A stretch of 64,000 nt of DNA from Symsagittifera roscoffensis (taxonomy: Eukaryota > Xenacoelomorpha > Acoela > Convolutidae): NCBI RefSeq assembly GCF_963678635.1, contig NC_087069.1:23344360-23408359 (forward strand), given 5' to 3'. The notes below the pieces were generated by a model, which worked only from the letters and a program-made list of their open reading frames with translations, was not told where the DNA came from and ran no database searches. Positions within the stretch are counted from its first letter, which is position 1, and each line of letters begins with the position of its first letter. A program made the position numbers and the translations under genes. Shown piece by piece: positions 21,410 to 33,289 of this stretch.

Positions 21410-22193
21410 ACCCAGGTACGCAAGTTCACAGGTACCATTAAAAAAACAGAAGTCAAAACAACTTTAGCTGAATAGATGGACGGGAAACTGAAAAATATTA
21501 ACCAGACGTCTTTCATGGGCTAACTGTTTTACCAGCCAGCTTTCGAAAAGTCATCAATACAAGGCTTACAACAAATTGTCGAACATCAAAGTATATCTAG
21601 ACAACTCAGTCTTTATAACAAAAGGATCAAAAGACAGCTGTATGATATTAGTTCATAAAACTTCACCAAAATTTCGTTAAAAAGTTGCACAGGTACAAAA
21701 ATTTATTTTGAAAAAGACAAAGTATTCAAAAAACTTCTACTTCAAAAAATTTAGGGAGTTGCGTGGGATCGATAAATCACCTAACCAAACAGATGCACAT
21801 CAAATTTAGCTCAAACAGAGGAACCGTTAAGACCAATTAACACTGAGAAAAGACAATCAGCTGACTAAAAACACAATGAAGATGTTAAAAGGGTACTCAA
21901 CTTAGTATTGTCCATTAAAGCAGATAAACACTTCAACGGCTTTGGTTTACTAGGGTAATCTATTCTATCAAGCATTTGAAATATTAATATGCGGAAAATT
22001 AATTGCTGTCAACATAAGCAAGCGAGCGCAATATAAAATGATTAAAAACACTGAAGTCAACAGCAAAATGATAAGACTAATCAAATGTACATGAATGTTA
22101 ATATTCCTCAGCAAGGCAAAGCTGGCAAAAACCGAAACCAAAACATTTCTTTTGCTCCAAAATTTTTCGTGCGAACACAACTCGTTTTTGCAC

Positions 22194-23886
22194 ATTCACT
22201 GATCTCTCGCACAGGAGCAAACGAGGTCTTATTCACTTCGATTTCAGTGACAAAAATATTGGATTAAAATTGATTATAATGGATTATATTGGATTTTTTT
22301 TTTTCGAAAGTCATTCACTGATCTCTCGCACAGGAGCAAACGAGGTCTTATACACTTCGATTTCAGTGACAAAAATATTGGATTAAAATTGATTATAATG
22401 GATTATATTGGATTTTTTTTTTTCGAAAGTCATTCACTGATCTCTCGCACAGGAGCAAACGAGGTCTTATACACTTCGATTTCAGTGACAAAAATATTGG
22501 ATTAAAATTGATTATAATGGATTATATTGGATTTTTTTTTTTCGAAAGTCATTCACTGATCTCTCGCACAGGAGCAAACGAGGTCTTATACACTTCGATT
22601 TCAGTGACAAAAATATTGGATTAAAATTGATTATAATGGATTATATTGGATTTTTTTTTTCGAAAGTCATTCACTGATCTCTCGCACAGGAGCAAACGAG
22701 GTCTTATTCACTTCGATTTCAGTGACAAAAATATTGGATTAAAATTGATTATAATGGATTATATTGGATTTTTTTTTTTCGAAAGTCATTCACTGATCTC
22801 TCGCACAGGAGCAAACGAGGTCTTATTCACTTCGATTTCAGTGACAAAAATATTGGATTAAAATTGATTATAATGGATTATATTGGATTTTTTTTTCGAA
22901 AGTCATTCACTGATCTCTCGCACAGGAGCAAACGAGGTCTTATTCACTTCGATTTCAGTGACAAAAATATTGGATTAAAATTGATTATAATGGATTATAT
23001 TGGATTTTTTTTTCGAAAGTCATTCACTGATCTCTCGCACAGGAGCAAACGAGGTCTTATACACTTCGATTTCAGTGACAAAAATATTGGATTAAAATTG
23101 ATTATAATGGATTATATTGGATTTTTTTTTTCGAAAGTCATTCACTGATCTCTCGCACAGGAGCAAACGAGGTCTTATTCACTTCGATTTCAGTGACAAA
23201 AATATTGGATTAAAATTGATTATAATGGATTATATTGGATTTTTTTTTTTCGAAAGTCATTCACTGATCTCTCGCACAGGAGCAAACGAGGTCTTATTCA
23301 CTTCGATTTCAGTGACAAAAATATTGGATTAAAATTGATTATAATGGATTATATTGGATTTTTTTTTCGAAAGTCATTCACTGATCTCTCGCACAGGAGC
23401 AAACGAGGTCTTATTCACTTCGATTTCAGTGACAAAAATATTGGATTAAAATTGATTATAATGGATTATATTGGATTTTTTTTTCGAAAGTCATTCACTG
23501 ATCTCTCGCACAGGAGCAAACGAGGTCTTATTCACTTCGATTTCAGTGACAAAAATATTGGATTAAAATTGATTATAATGGATTATATTGGATTTTTTTT
23601 TTTCGAAAGTCATTCACTGATCTCTCGCACAGGAGCAAACGAGGTCTTATACACTTCGATTTCAGTGACAAAAATATTGGATTAAAATTGATTATAATGG
23701 ATTATATTGGATTTTTTTTTTCGAAAGTCATTCACTGATCTCTCGCACAGGAGCAAACGAGGTCTTATTCGTTTCGATTTCAGTGACAAAAATATTGGAT
23801 TAAAATTGATTATAATGGATTATATTGGATTTTTTTTCGAAAGTCATTCACTGATCTCTCGCACAGGAGCAAACGAGGTCTTATTT
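22194..23886 (+). repeat. 118 bp satellite array, 14 full units plus a partial one
   Basis: GATCTCTCGCACAGG begins units at 22201, 22320, 22439, 22558, 22676, 22795, 22912, 23029, 23147, 23266, 23383, 23500, 23619, 23737 and 23853. Period is 116-119 bp, varying mostly by the poly-T run. Copy B has a single unit at the same place. Short repeated open frames are a by-product of the period and are not genes. Confidence 0.95.
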
Positions 23887-26036
23887 ACTTTTGTCTCGTT
23901 TTTTTTGTATCATTTGAATTTGAAATAAGAAGATTGTAAAAACACAGTATAGAAAACACAATCATACTAAGTATTTCTCAATTTTTAACAACTAAACTTT
24001 CTCTTAAGTGCAATTATCAGCAAAAATATGAGAAATTTGAGACATTCTCTCAGCAACAAATTTTTTTTCTTGTCTTTTTCTCTCCTTCAGTTTTTTCTTT
24101 TTTAAAGTTTTCTTTAAAAAAATACACCTGGCGCATGATGTTAAATCACTTTTTTCTGAGAAACTAAATAATTTTGTTCTCGAGTGTAGTTGCGATTTTC
24201 TGCAATTAAACCCAAAAGTAAAAAGCTGTTCCAAGTTGCAAATTTTAGCGACCGGAAAGAAAAATGTCTGAGCCAGATAAAGAACCAAAGCTACAATTTT
24301 CAGCAAACACTGTTCAAAAAAACAAATAAAATAAATGAGTTATCATAAAAGAAAAAAAATTGACAAAGTAAGGAAAGTTATAACTTGATTCAGATTCGCG
24401 GTATTATGTTTATCAAATAATACTAAACAATATAAAAAAAAGTAAAACTTAAAAAAAATAGTATCGTTTGATTTTATGAGCCGATAATGTCAAACATAAT
24501 AACGTAGAATTGCATCGGCCATAATACTCAGTTATTTCATTGAAAAAAATTAACAGCAAAATTATTTTAATCATTAAAATTAAAACACTTACTTCGGACA
24601 AAATGCCATTCCTGACTACTTTAAGCGAAAACAGGGGAGAACTTTTTTTCAAAGTATGTTCTATAAAAAGCCTCAATTGAAGAACTTTAATTATCTTGAT
24701 CGAACACAAGCTTTTCAGTTTGGGTTGAAAATGTAGTCTAGACAAGCAGACAGTATGCGGGGACATGATTGTTGATGTGTCTACATCGATACATGACCGT
24801 CTCAATCTTGAAAAAAGTTTCCTTTTACTTGAGTAAAATTTATTGAAACAAGGAAGTACTCAAATAACGAAAAGAAGCCAGTCTATCCTTGATGTAATTT
24901 TTATCAAACATTATTCGATAGTCAATGTGCAATACCATTCTGCATCAGATCAAGAGTCGATAGATATTGAAGCACAATTTCTACTGGAAGACAGAATTTT
25001 TTTCGTCGTGTTTTTCGGAATAATTGAAACGTTTTGGATAACCATCAGACTTTGCGGCAGTTCAGATTTGCCCTGTGGTAGACCGGTGAAAACAAGAAAT
25101 TGGAAAAAATTTTAAAGCTTCAAGTGATTGCTTCTTACAGCTCTTAAAAGCTATCCAATCTTGTTGTGAAAAGTTCCTTCCTTACCATCTCATTGATGAA
25201 ATTAGGAAAAATTGAATGAAAGATTAAAATAAAAATGAGGTTGATAAATTGAGTGAATTATTTTTAAAAACCATTGATGAACAAGAGTGATGATGATCTG
25301 AAAAAAATCCAGGAACAAAGAATAAAAAGAACAAAATTGATAAACTCGAGTGCAAAATCAATTGTTTTTTAATTCGAGAAGACAAAAAGCAAGAGCCATA
25401 AAATTGTAAAAAGAAGTTCGAAAATTCGTAAAAGAGCTTATACAGCCCTAGGAGAAATAGAAAAAGGGAAAAAATTGTGTTCAAAGTTCAGCATTCCAAG
25501 TGAAGGAAAATTTTGTGCTTTGTTTCTTAAACTGGTCAGAAGTCATAAGTAAAACAACACTACAAAATTTCAAAGTTTTTAAATTGTCAAAAATAAAAGT
25601 AGATTGTTTTTGAAATAATTTTTTTCTGAGAACTTTATTAAAAAAAGAACACGAACAAAAAAAACATGGTTGTTACAAATAAAATCATAATAACCTAATC
25701 GAAAAGTTTGTTCAGGATATCGAAAAACTTATATTGTTACAACCAAAACAATAACATAATCGAAAAATTTGTTCAGGTTTTATCGAGGTAATAGAGAAAA
25801 AAACTTCCCATAAACAAGGATAAAACAGCCACCCTAGAACCTAAAAGGAATTTTTTTTAACAATAGAGGATATAATTGAAGAATCTTGAATTTTGTTGTT
25901 ATAGTTGATGAAAAAGTGATAAAACTTCAAAAAAGGCAGCTAAATCTTGCTTGATGATCTATCAATTCAAATGATGTTCAGGAAATAAAAAATGTATAAT
26001 GAAAAATGTATATCATTATAGTGTACTAATCTATGG
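23887..26036 (+). other. Copy A unique part, no intact gene
   Basis: Colinear with 27690-29801 of copy B. It contains the copy A version of a decayed coding-like stretch (about 25085-25450), frameshifted relative to copy B. Confidence 0.6.
25085..25450 (+). pseudogene. Decayed coding-like segment, copy A
   Basis: Corresponds to 28878-29234 of copy B but has a 1 bp deletion near 25111 and several stops. The origin of the reading frame is unknown. Confidence 0.3.
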
Positions 26037-26901
26037 TATGTCGATGATATGTAGACCAACAATTGTTAAAAACATGAGACAGCAATACAGTCAAAATCAA
26101 AAGAAAAAGAGGAAACTGAAATGAACAATACTGGTTCAAAATCGTACGCTAAGCTTATGATTGCAATTCTAAGGGTAGAAAAAATACGTGATGACGTCAC
26201 AGGAGTGATACTATTGGAAGAAATAGAAAAAAAGCGTAGTGAAAGCTCATAAAAATGACAATTCAGCTTCTTAGCAAACTTTCCAATTAAAAAGGCTGCG
26301 CAAAATCTTACAAGCTACAGCAGGAGAAGGTACTATTCCGATCGGATGTCTAATGGTCTGAAACGAATCACACAAAAAAGATTCTACGGTTTTAGATAGT
26401 TAAACCTGAACTTCTTTTAATGATGATAGCGAAGCAACAAAATGACTGAACATATTGCTAATAATTGCCATCGAACTAGTACCGTAGCGTCCAATAAAAA
26501 ACGCGTCAAAATCATCAGAAAACAAGGTTAAAAAAAGGATGAAGACAAAAATTGCATGAATATGCATAAAATTTAGAAAAAAAGTGTATTGAGAACATAA
26601 ATATTTACACCAATTCAACCGTAAGAACGGCGGATACCACTAAACTATTAAGGAACGTTGAACCTAATTATAATGTCAGACTAAGCATAGTTAAGTTTTC
26701 CACTTAGTCACTCTTAAGCCCAAAATTAATCACAGCCAAAAAGCTCAAAACTTAAAATGGCACTCAGTTCATTAAAAAAAGTTTCAAAGACAAAAATTCA
26801 TATCAAATGTAGAAAAACAATTAATTCTGCTAGCATAAAACTGCACATGTCAACAAATGAAAGACAAAGAACAAATGCTCATTTGAACTATACACCGCAG
26901 G

Positions 26902-27172
26902 CAGTAGCGGATTTAGGGGGGCGGATGCCCCCCCCCCCCTCTCAGGGATTCGACCTCCTGCCGACCCAAAGAGTCCCTCCTTTGTACTACTTTGAGATAT
27001 CCATTTTTTGCTGACTGACCTTAAAATTTTTCTATAGGCGTTTTTGGCGCCAATCTATACTAATTTTGAGGGGAGAGCGCGCGCCGAAAAAACGCGATTT
27101 TACGGTCAAAATTTTCCAAAAAGTGCGTAAATTTTGAAAATCTGCCCTCACTTTTTCCTAAATCCGCGCCTG
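26902..27172 (+). mobile_element. hAT-like MITE in copy B
   Basis: Same ends and insertion site as 21142-21409, with a longer C run. Confidence 0.75.
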
Positions 27173-28877
27173 ACCCAGGTACGCAAGTTCACAGGTACCA
27201 TTAAAAAAACAGAAGTCAAAACAACTTTCGCTGAATAGAGCTAACTGTTTTACCAACCAGCTTTCGAAAAGTCGTCAATACAAGGCTTACAACAAATTGT
27301 CGAACATCAAAGCAAATCTAAACAACTCAGTCTTTATAACAAAAGGATCAAAAGACAGCAGTAGGATAATACTTTAAAAAACTTCACCAAAATTTCGTTA
27401 AAAAGTTGCACAGGTACAAAAATTTATTTTGAAAGAGACAAAGAATTCAAAAACCTTCTATTTCAAAAAATTTAGGGAACTTTAAAAATTTAAAAAAAAC
27501 AGAGAAGTCAACAGCAAAATGATAAGACTAATCAAATTACATGTAATTTATTATTCCTCAGCAAGGCAAAGCTGGCAAAAACCGAAACCAAAACATTTCT
27601 TTTGCTCCAAAATTTTTCGTGCGAACACAACTCGTTTTCGCACATTCACTGATCTCTCGCACAGGAGCAAACGAGGTCTTATTTACTTTTGTCTCGTTTT
27701 TTTTTGTATCATTTGAATTTGAAATAAGAAGATTGTAAAAACACAGTATAGAAAACACAATTATACTAACTATTTCTCAGTTTTTAACAAGTAAACTTTC
27801 TCTTAGGTGCAATTATCAGCAAAAATATGAGAAATTTGACACATCCTCTCAGCAACAATTTTTTTTTCTTGTCTTTTTCTCGCCTTCAGTTTTTTTTTTC
27901 AAAGTTTTCTTAAAAAAATTACACCTGGCGCATGATGTTAATTCACTTTTTTCTGAGAAACTAAAAAATTTTTGTTCTCGAGTGTAGTTGCGATTTTCTG
28001 CAATTAAACCCAAAAGTAAAAAACTGTTCCAAGTTACAAATTTTAGCAACCGGAAAGAAAAATGTCTGAGCCAGATAAAGAGCCAAAGCTACAATTTTCA
28101 GCAAACACTGTTCAAAAAAAATGAATTAAATGAGTTGTCATAAAAGAAAAAAATTGACAATATAAGAAAAAGTTATAACTTGATTCAGATTCGCGGTATT
28201 ATGTTTATCAAATAACACTGAAAAAGTATAAAAAAAAATAAAACTTAAAAAAAACAGTATCGTTTGAATTTATGAGCCGATAATGTCAAAAATAATAACG
28301 TAGAATTACATCGGCCATAATAGTCAGTTATTTCAATGAAAACAATTAACAGCAAAGTTGTTTTATTTATTAAAATTAAAAAACTTACTTTGGACCAAAT
28401 GCCATTCATGACTACTTTATGCAAAACAGGGGAGAACTTTTTATCAAAGTATGGTCTATAAAAAGCCTCAATCGAAGAAGTTTATTTATCTTGCTCGAAC
28501 ACAAGCTTTTCAGTTTGGGTTGAAAATGTAGTCTGGACAAGCAGACAGTATGTGGGGACATGATTGTTGATGTATCTAAATCGATACGTGACCGTCTCAA
28601 TCTTGAAAAAAGTCTGCTTTTACTTGAGTAAAGTTTATTGAAAAAAGGAAGAACTCAAATAACGAAAAGAAGCCAGTCAATCTTTGATGCAATTTTTATC
28701 AAACATTATTCGATAGCCAATGTGCAATACAATTCTGCATCAGATCACGAGTCAATAGATATTGAAGTACAATTTTTACTGGAAGTCAGAATTTTTTTCG
28801 ATCGTGTTTTTTGGAATAATTGAAACGTTTTGGATAACCATCAGATTTTGCGGAAGTTCAGATTTGCCCTGTGGTAG

Positions 28878-29234
28878 ACCGATGAAAACAAGAAATTGGA
28901 AAACGACTTTAAAGCTTTAAGTGATTGCTTTTTGCAGCTCTTAAAAACTATTCAAACTTGTTGTGAAAAGTTCCCTCCTTACGATCTCATTGATGAAATT
29001 AGGAAAAAGTGAATAAAAGATTAAAATATAATCAGGTTGATAAATTGAGTGAATTATTTAAAAAAAACATTGATGAACAAGAGTGATGATGATCTGAAAA
29101 AAATCCAGGAACAAAGAACAAAGAGAACGAAATTGATAAACAATTGTTTTTTAATAAGAGAAGACAAAAAAGCAAGAGCCATAAAATTGTATGAAGAAGA
29201 TCGAAAATTCGTAAAAGAGCTTTTGCTACCCTAG
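28878..29234 (+). pseudogene. Decayed coding-like segment, copy B
   Basis: A helical frame (DENKKLENDFKALSDCFLQL ... LIDEIRKK) runs 28878-29012. After a stop it continues in other frames, including SDDDLKKIQEQRTKRTK and DKKARAIKLYEEDRKFVKEL to 29234. It is not recognised, and its resemblance to protein may be accidental. If real it is a dead fragment, since copy A is further broken. Confidence 0.3.
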
Positions 29235-29557
29235 GAGAAATAGAAAAATGGAAAAGTTCAGCATTCCAAGTGAAGGAAAATTTTGTGCTTGGTTTCTTAA
29301 ATTGGACAGAAGTCGTAAGTAAAAACAACACTACAAATTTTTAAAATGTCAAAAATAAAAGTAGATTGTTTTTGAAATAATTTTTTTCTGAGAACTTTAT
29401 GAAAAAAAGAACACGAACAAAAAAAAACATGGTTGTTACAAATAAAATCATAATAACCTAATCGAAAATTTTGTTCAGGTTATATCGAAAAATTTATATT
29501 GTTACAACCAAAACAATAACATAATCGAAAAGTTTGTTCAGATTTTATCGAGGTAAT

Positions 29558-30490
29558 AGAGAAAAAAACTTCCCATAAACAAGGATAAAACAGTCACCCT
29601 AGAACCTAATAGGAATTTTTTTGACAATAGAGGATATAATTGAAGAAGTTTGAAATTTGTTGTAATAGTTGATGAAAAAGTGATATAATTTCCAGAAAGG
29701 CAGCTAAATCTTGCTTGATGATCTATCAATTCAAATAATGTTTAGGAAATAAAAAAAAGTATAATCAAAAATGTATATCATTATAGTGTACTAATCTATG
29801 GAACAGCTAATAAGAAGGACATAAAAAATAGAAAGCCAGCAAAGACTTCCATGGATGAATTGTTTTAAAAAAAGTTGCAAAATTGAAACATAATTGGGAC
29901 AAACATAAATTCTGTACGTTTCAAGAGTTTCATTTCTTTGAACGTTCAAAACTCATGGTTAAAATTTTAAGTCAATAATTTGGAAATAAAAAACTTCTCC
30001 CCTAATTGAAACAATTTTTAGAGAAAATGCTTCCCATAAATTAGTATGAAACAGCCACCCTAGAATTTAACAGAAACTTTTTTTAACAGATCTAACAAAT
30101 GAGGAAAATTGAAATCTATTTTACTAGTTGATGAAAAAGTGAACTTCAAAACATACTCCGATAAAATTTCAAGAAAGGCAGCTAAATCTTGCTTGATGAT
30201 CTATCAACTCAAATAATGTTTAGGAAAGAAAAATGTATATCCAACCAATATATCAATCCAGTGTACTAATCTATGAAACAGTTAATACGAAGGATACAAA
30301 AAATTAGAAAGCCAGCAAAGAATTCTGCGGAGTGATTGTTTTAAAATTAAAATTAAAAAGTGACAGAATTAAAGCATAATTGGGACAAACAAAAACTCTG
30401 TCTGGTTCAAGAGTTACATTCTTTGAACTTTCAAAATTCATGGTTAAATTTATAAGTCGACTATGTGGAAATAAAGAAACTTCTTCCTTT
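29558..30490 (+). repeat. Older two-unit tandem repeat, period about 465 bp
   Basis: AGAGAAAA.(A)CTTCCCATAAA and later GTGTACTAATCTATG.AACAG occur at about 29560/30020 and 29786/30261 with similar sequence between. Diverged, and partly overlapping the end of copy B. Confidence 0.65.
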
Positions 30491-32209
30491 GGTAAAAATT
30501 ACTCGAAAATTAAACCGATTCGAGGAATTCAGACTTTCATCCGGCGTGATTGACCAACCTTAGATTCATAATAAATTTTTACGCCAATGTAGTTTTATGT
30601 TTCCCTGAGGGACCTTGGTTACTCCTGTGGAAGTTAAACATTGTCGAAGCATGCAATCCGACATATGAAAAATGTGTAACAAAACAGTTGTTATCCTTTA
30701 ATAGAATTATCGTAGTTGTTGTTCATAAACTGTGGTCAGATCTTTGTGCGATAATTTGCACGTCAATCGGGGTTTTTTTTAAAAAAATTTTCATACATCA
30801 ACTCGATTCAAATTCCTATTAGAATCGAAACACTTTTAATTGAAACTCATGAATTACAAACGTTTCTGAATTGACATTGAGAACAAGAAATATTGAATGA
30901 TAAATTAAAACAAGTGTTGCTTATGGATGGTAGCAGAAAAACTTAAAAAAATATATGAAGCACCAATTAATATTGATCTGCAATTTTTTGACAAAATAAA
31001 AGCGTAAATTATCACTTTTAAAATCTGATGACGTTCTTTCTTTTTTCCAGTATTTGTATTACTACCTTTTTGAGACGTTATATGAATCCTCAGTATAAAT
31101 TTTAAGCGAAATCATATCCTGAAACTATCTTGTGAATTTGTTGTTTTTCCACGTAGATGGCACATCAAACTTGAAAATATACTTTAACAGAACGTACTCA
31201 AGCTACAATTCAATTGATTTCAATTGTTGGATTGAACTTTTTTTAGGTAAATTGGATTGCAAAAATACCAAGGAAATATAACCAATTGCATTGTAGAATT
31301 TATTCTGAGGTTCGAGTACCATTTTAATAAATCCCCAAGTCAAAGCGATTGCAATCTTTTTACAATATGTGTTAAGTATTTTTCCTTTTTTTAATTGAAA
31401 AGATATCCCAATCTAGAACCTTTTTCTGCTTATCTAACAACACGCGTGAAATTATTTTTCATCAGGCATAATCGTGACAGATATAGAACCATCATATACT
31501 TACAGTGTACTGAAAGATATTTGGAAGATTCCCACAAAAGCCGACCACATTAATTATTTCGCAGCTTCAACAATCCCGACTCTTCTTAAGACAAAAATTT
31601 ATTGTCTGACGCCACACATCGCTTAAGAAAATAAACGTCCCAAACTGTCCAAAATTACCAAAAATAGTAAAAGTTTCACCAAAAATACGCAAATGGAATT
31701 GAATTTGGGAAAAGTTTATCTCTGAAAGGCTCGATCATTGTTTGTTGTTTTCTTTATCGCAACTCATTGTTGACTAAGCTGCCCATTTGAAGAAAAATAA
31801 TATCACTTCAAAAGCAACAACGGGTAAGATAAATAACTGATTTTGTACACACTCTCAGCAAGTTTCTGCGTTGCAGCTACTAACTAGTTTAGTTGAAAAG
31901 TTTTTATATCGCGAAAAAAAAACTTTGGTTTATTTTTATGTATTGCAGTAAAACAAAATCAATCAATTAGCAGAGATTAAACAGACGGTAGTGAGTAAAA
32001 TTGTTGTGTGCTTTATTAATAAACTTTGAAAAATTATAACTTTACATTGATTACTGTACCAATCGCTAAAACAACTAAAATAAAAACATCAAGTCAAAGC
32101 ATCCAGATGAAAACAAAAATGATTTTCAGGATTAAAAAATAGAAAATTTTTCCTCAGTTTTGCGCCGTTGAGTGGGCATTGCATTTTCCGCCCTTTTGGT
32201 TATTCATTT
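30491..32209. other. Intergenic, nothing recognised
   Basis: AT-rich. A 90-residue frame at 30550-30822 has no domain and poor codon pattern and is not called. Confidence 0.4.
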
Positions 32210-32611
32210 CAGGGGCGGATTGTGGGGGGGGGGGGGGGGGGTTGAACGCCCCTTTCTCAGGGCTTCGACCCCTGCCGACCCAAAGGGTACCCCTTTACAC
32301 TATTTTGAGATATCCATTTTTGGCAACGAACCCTAAATTTTTTAGAAGACGCCTTGAGCGCCATTATTTACAAATTTTGAGGGGGGAGTATGCGCCTAAA
32401 AAAAGCAATTCTTTGGTCAAATTTTCCAAAAAGTGATTAAAAATGCCTTTTTTGACCAATTTTTTCAAAACTTTGCCTGTGGCGCAGAAATTCAGGCCAA
32501 ACAGGGACTTTTTAGTGGGGAGAGCTCAAAAAATCATTTTGGTCGACCTAAAAAAAGGTCGACAAACTGTTGAAAATCCGCCCCCTCGAGAAAATCCTAG
32601 ATCCGACCCTG
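32210..32611 (+). mobile_element. hAT-like MITE, complete copy with 8 bp target duplication
   Basis: 402 bp with ends CAGGGGCGGAT and ATCCGACCCTG. Flanks ATTCATTT and ATTTATTT match at 7 of 8 bases. It contains a run of 18 G (32224-32241). Confidence 0.75.
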
Positions 32612-32751
32612 ATTTATTTTACCCTTTTTGTGAGGCTTTTCATTACAAGACTACAGTTTGACCGATTCTAATTACAGGTGTACGAAAGTTTTTTAAAAAA
32701 CTTTTTGTTCAAATTTTAAACGAACAGTTCAACAGCAATTACATTAACAGC

Positions 32752-33289
32752 AAAACTGCTCGTATCAGGGCCAAGTCCTGAATGTTACGACTGCCTTTTG
32801 AAATTTATGGAGCAGTAGTAGCAAAAAAAAAGAATATAAAAATTTTTTTTCGAATAAAATGAAAAATAAAATGATTTTTTTTATTTTGAAAATTTTTATG
32901 AAAATCATCCCCCCACATGCCATATAAAGTACAAAAGGATAGATTCCGCTCCTTGTTATAAACGGCAAATAATGCTTCTTTCAACCTATTTGAAACGTTT
33001 ACTAAGACGGATTAAATCTCCGCTTACGCATTAATAGCGCGAAATATATCGCGCGTTAATTGTCCTTTATTGGCCAAAATGACAATCTTTAAACCCCTAA
33101 ACATTACGAAAAACAATCACAGCTGAAAAATCCTTTCAAAATTAAATTCAGGACAACAATACCTTTTGAAGATTTTTAAAAAATTTTGTCGAAATTGGCT
33201 AGTCAAAAGTCGTCGAAATTTGTCTGAAGAAAAAATAACCCACCCGACCACAAATATTCCGTCACTTTCGTATCGGAAGGCGGAACAAA
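32752..33289 (-). repeat. CG-palindrome repeat, copy 1 (minus orientation)
   Basis: The family starts TTGTTCCGACTTTCGATACG (both halves form a hairpin), has in the middle a block TTAACGCGCGATATAT.TCGCGC, and ends with CAGGGC..GCCCTGATACGAGC then AGTCTTG. No coding frame. Other copies are at 37662, 40780 (end only), 45949, 55859 and 57256. Confidence 0.75.

Larger units (their letters stand above)
12419..26036 (+). repeat. Tandem segmental duplication, copy A (13.6 kb, with insertions)
   Basis: Matches copy B (26042-29801) in the same order and orientation once four additions are removed: the CCCGGG-TIR element (13025-13955), the retrotransposon region (14224-21077), a duplicated flank of about 110 bp and the 118 bp satellite. 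Copy A also keeps about 300 bp (near 21757-22056) that copy B lacks. With those removed, the lengths agree to within a few tens of bases. Confidence 0.8.
26042..29801 (+). repeat. Tandem segmental duplication, copy B (3.76 kb, compact)
   Basis: Begins CGATGATATGTAGACCA as at 12419 and ends GTGTACTAATCTATGG as at 26036, immediately downstream of copy A and in the same orientation. It keeps the hAT-like MITE but lacks the CCCGGG-TIR element, the retrotransposon and the satellite expansion. Divergence is several percent. Confidence 0.82.

Noticed and set aside
22194-23886. CRISPR-like repeat array
   Set aside because: Whole 118 bp units repeat without unique spacers, in an intron-bearing animal genome; it is a satellite.
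22646-23928. Repeated 71-116 residue frames in the satellite
   Set aside because: They recur every 118 bp and exist only because units lack stops in one frame.
26757-27014. 85-residue frame with DLGGRMPPPPSQGF
   Set aside because: It is the translation of an hAT-like MITE and flank; such proline/glycine strings are a common false prediction from this sort of repeat.
32179-32436. Frame with glycine run over the MITE at 32.2 kb
   Set aside because: Glycines come from the G homopolymer; no gene.
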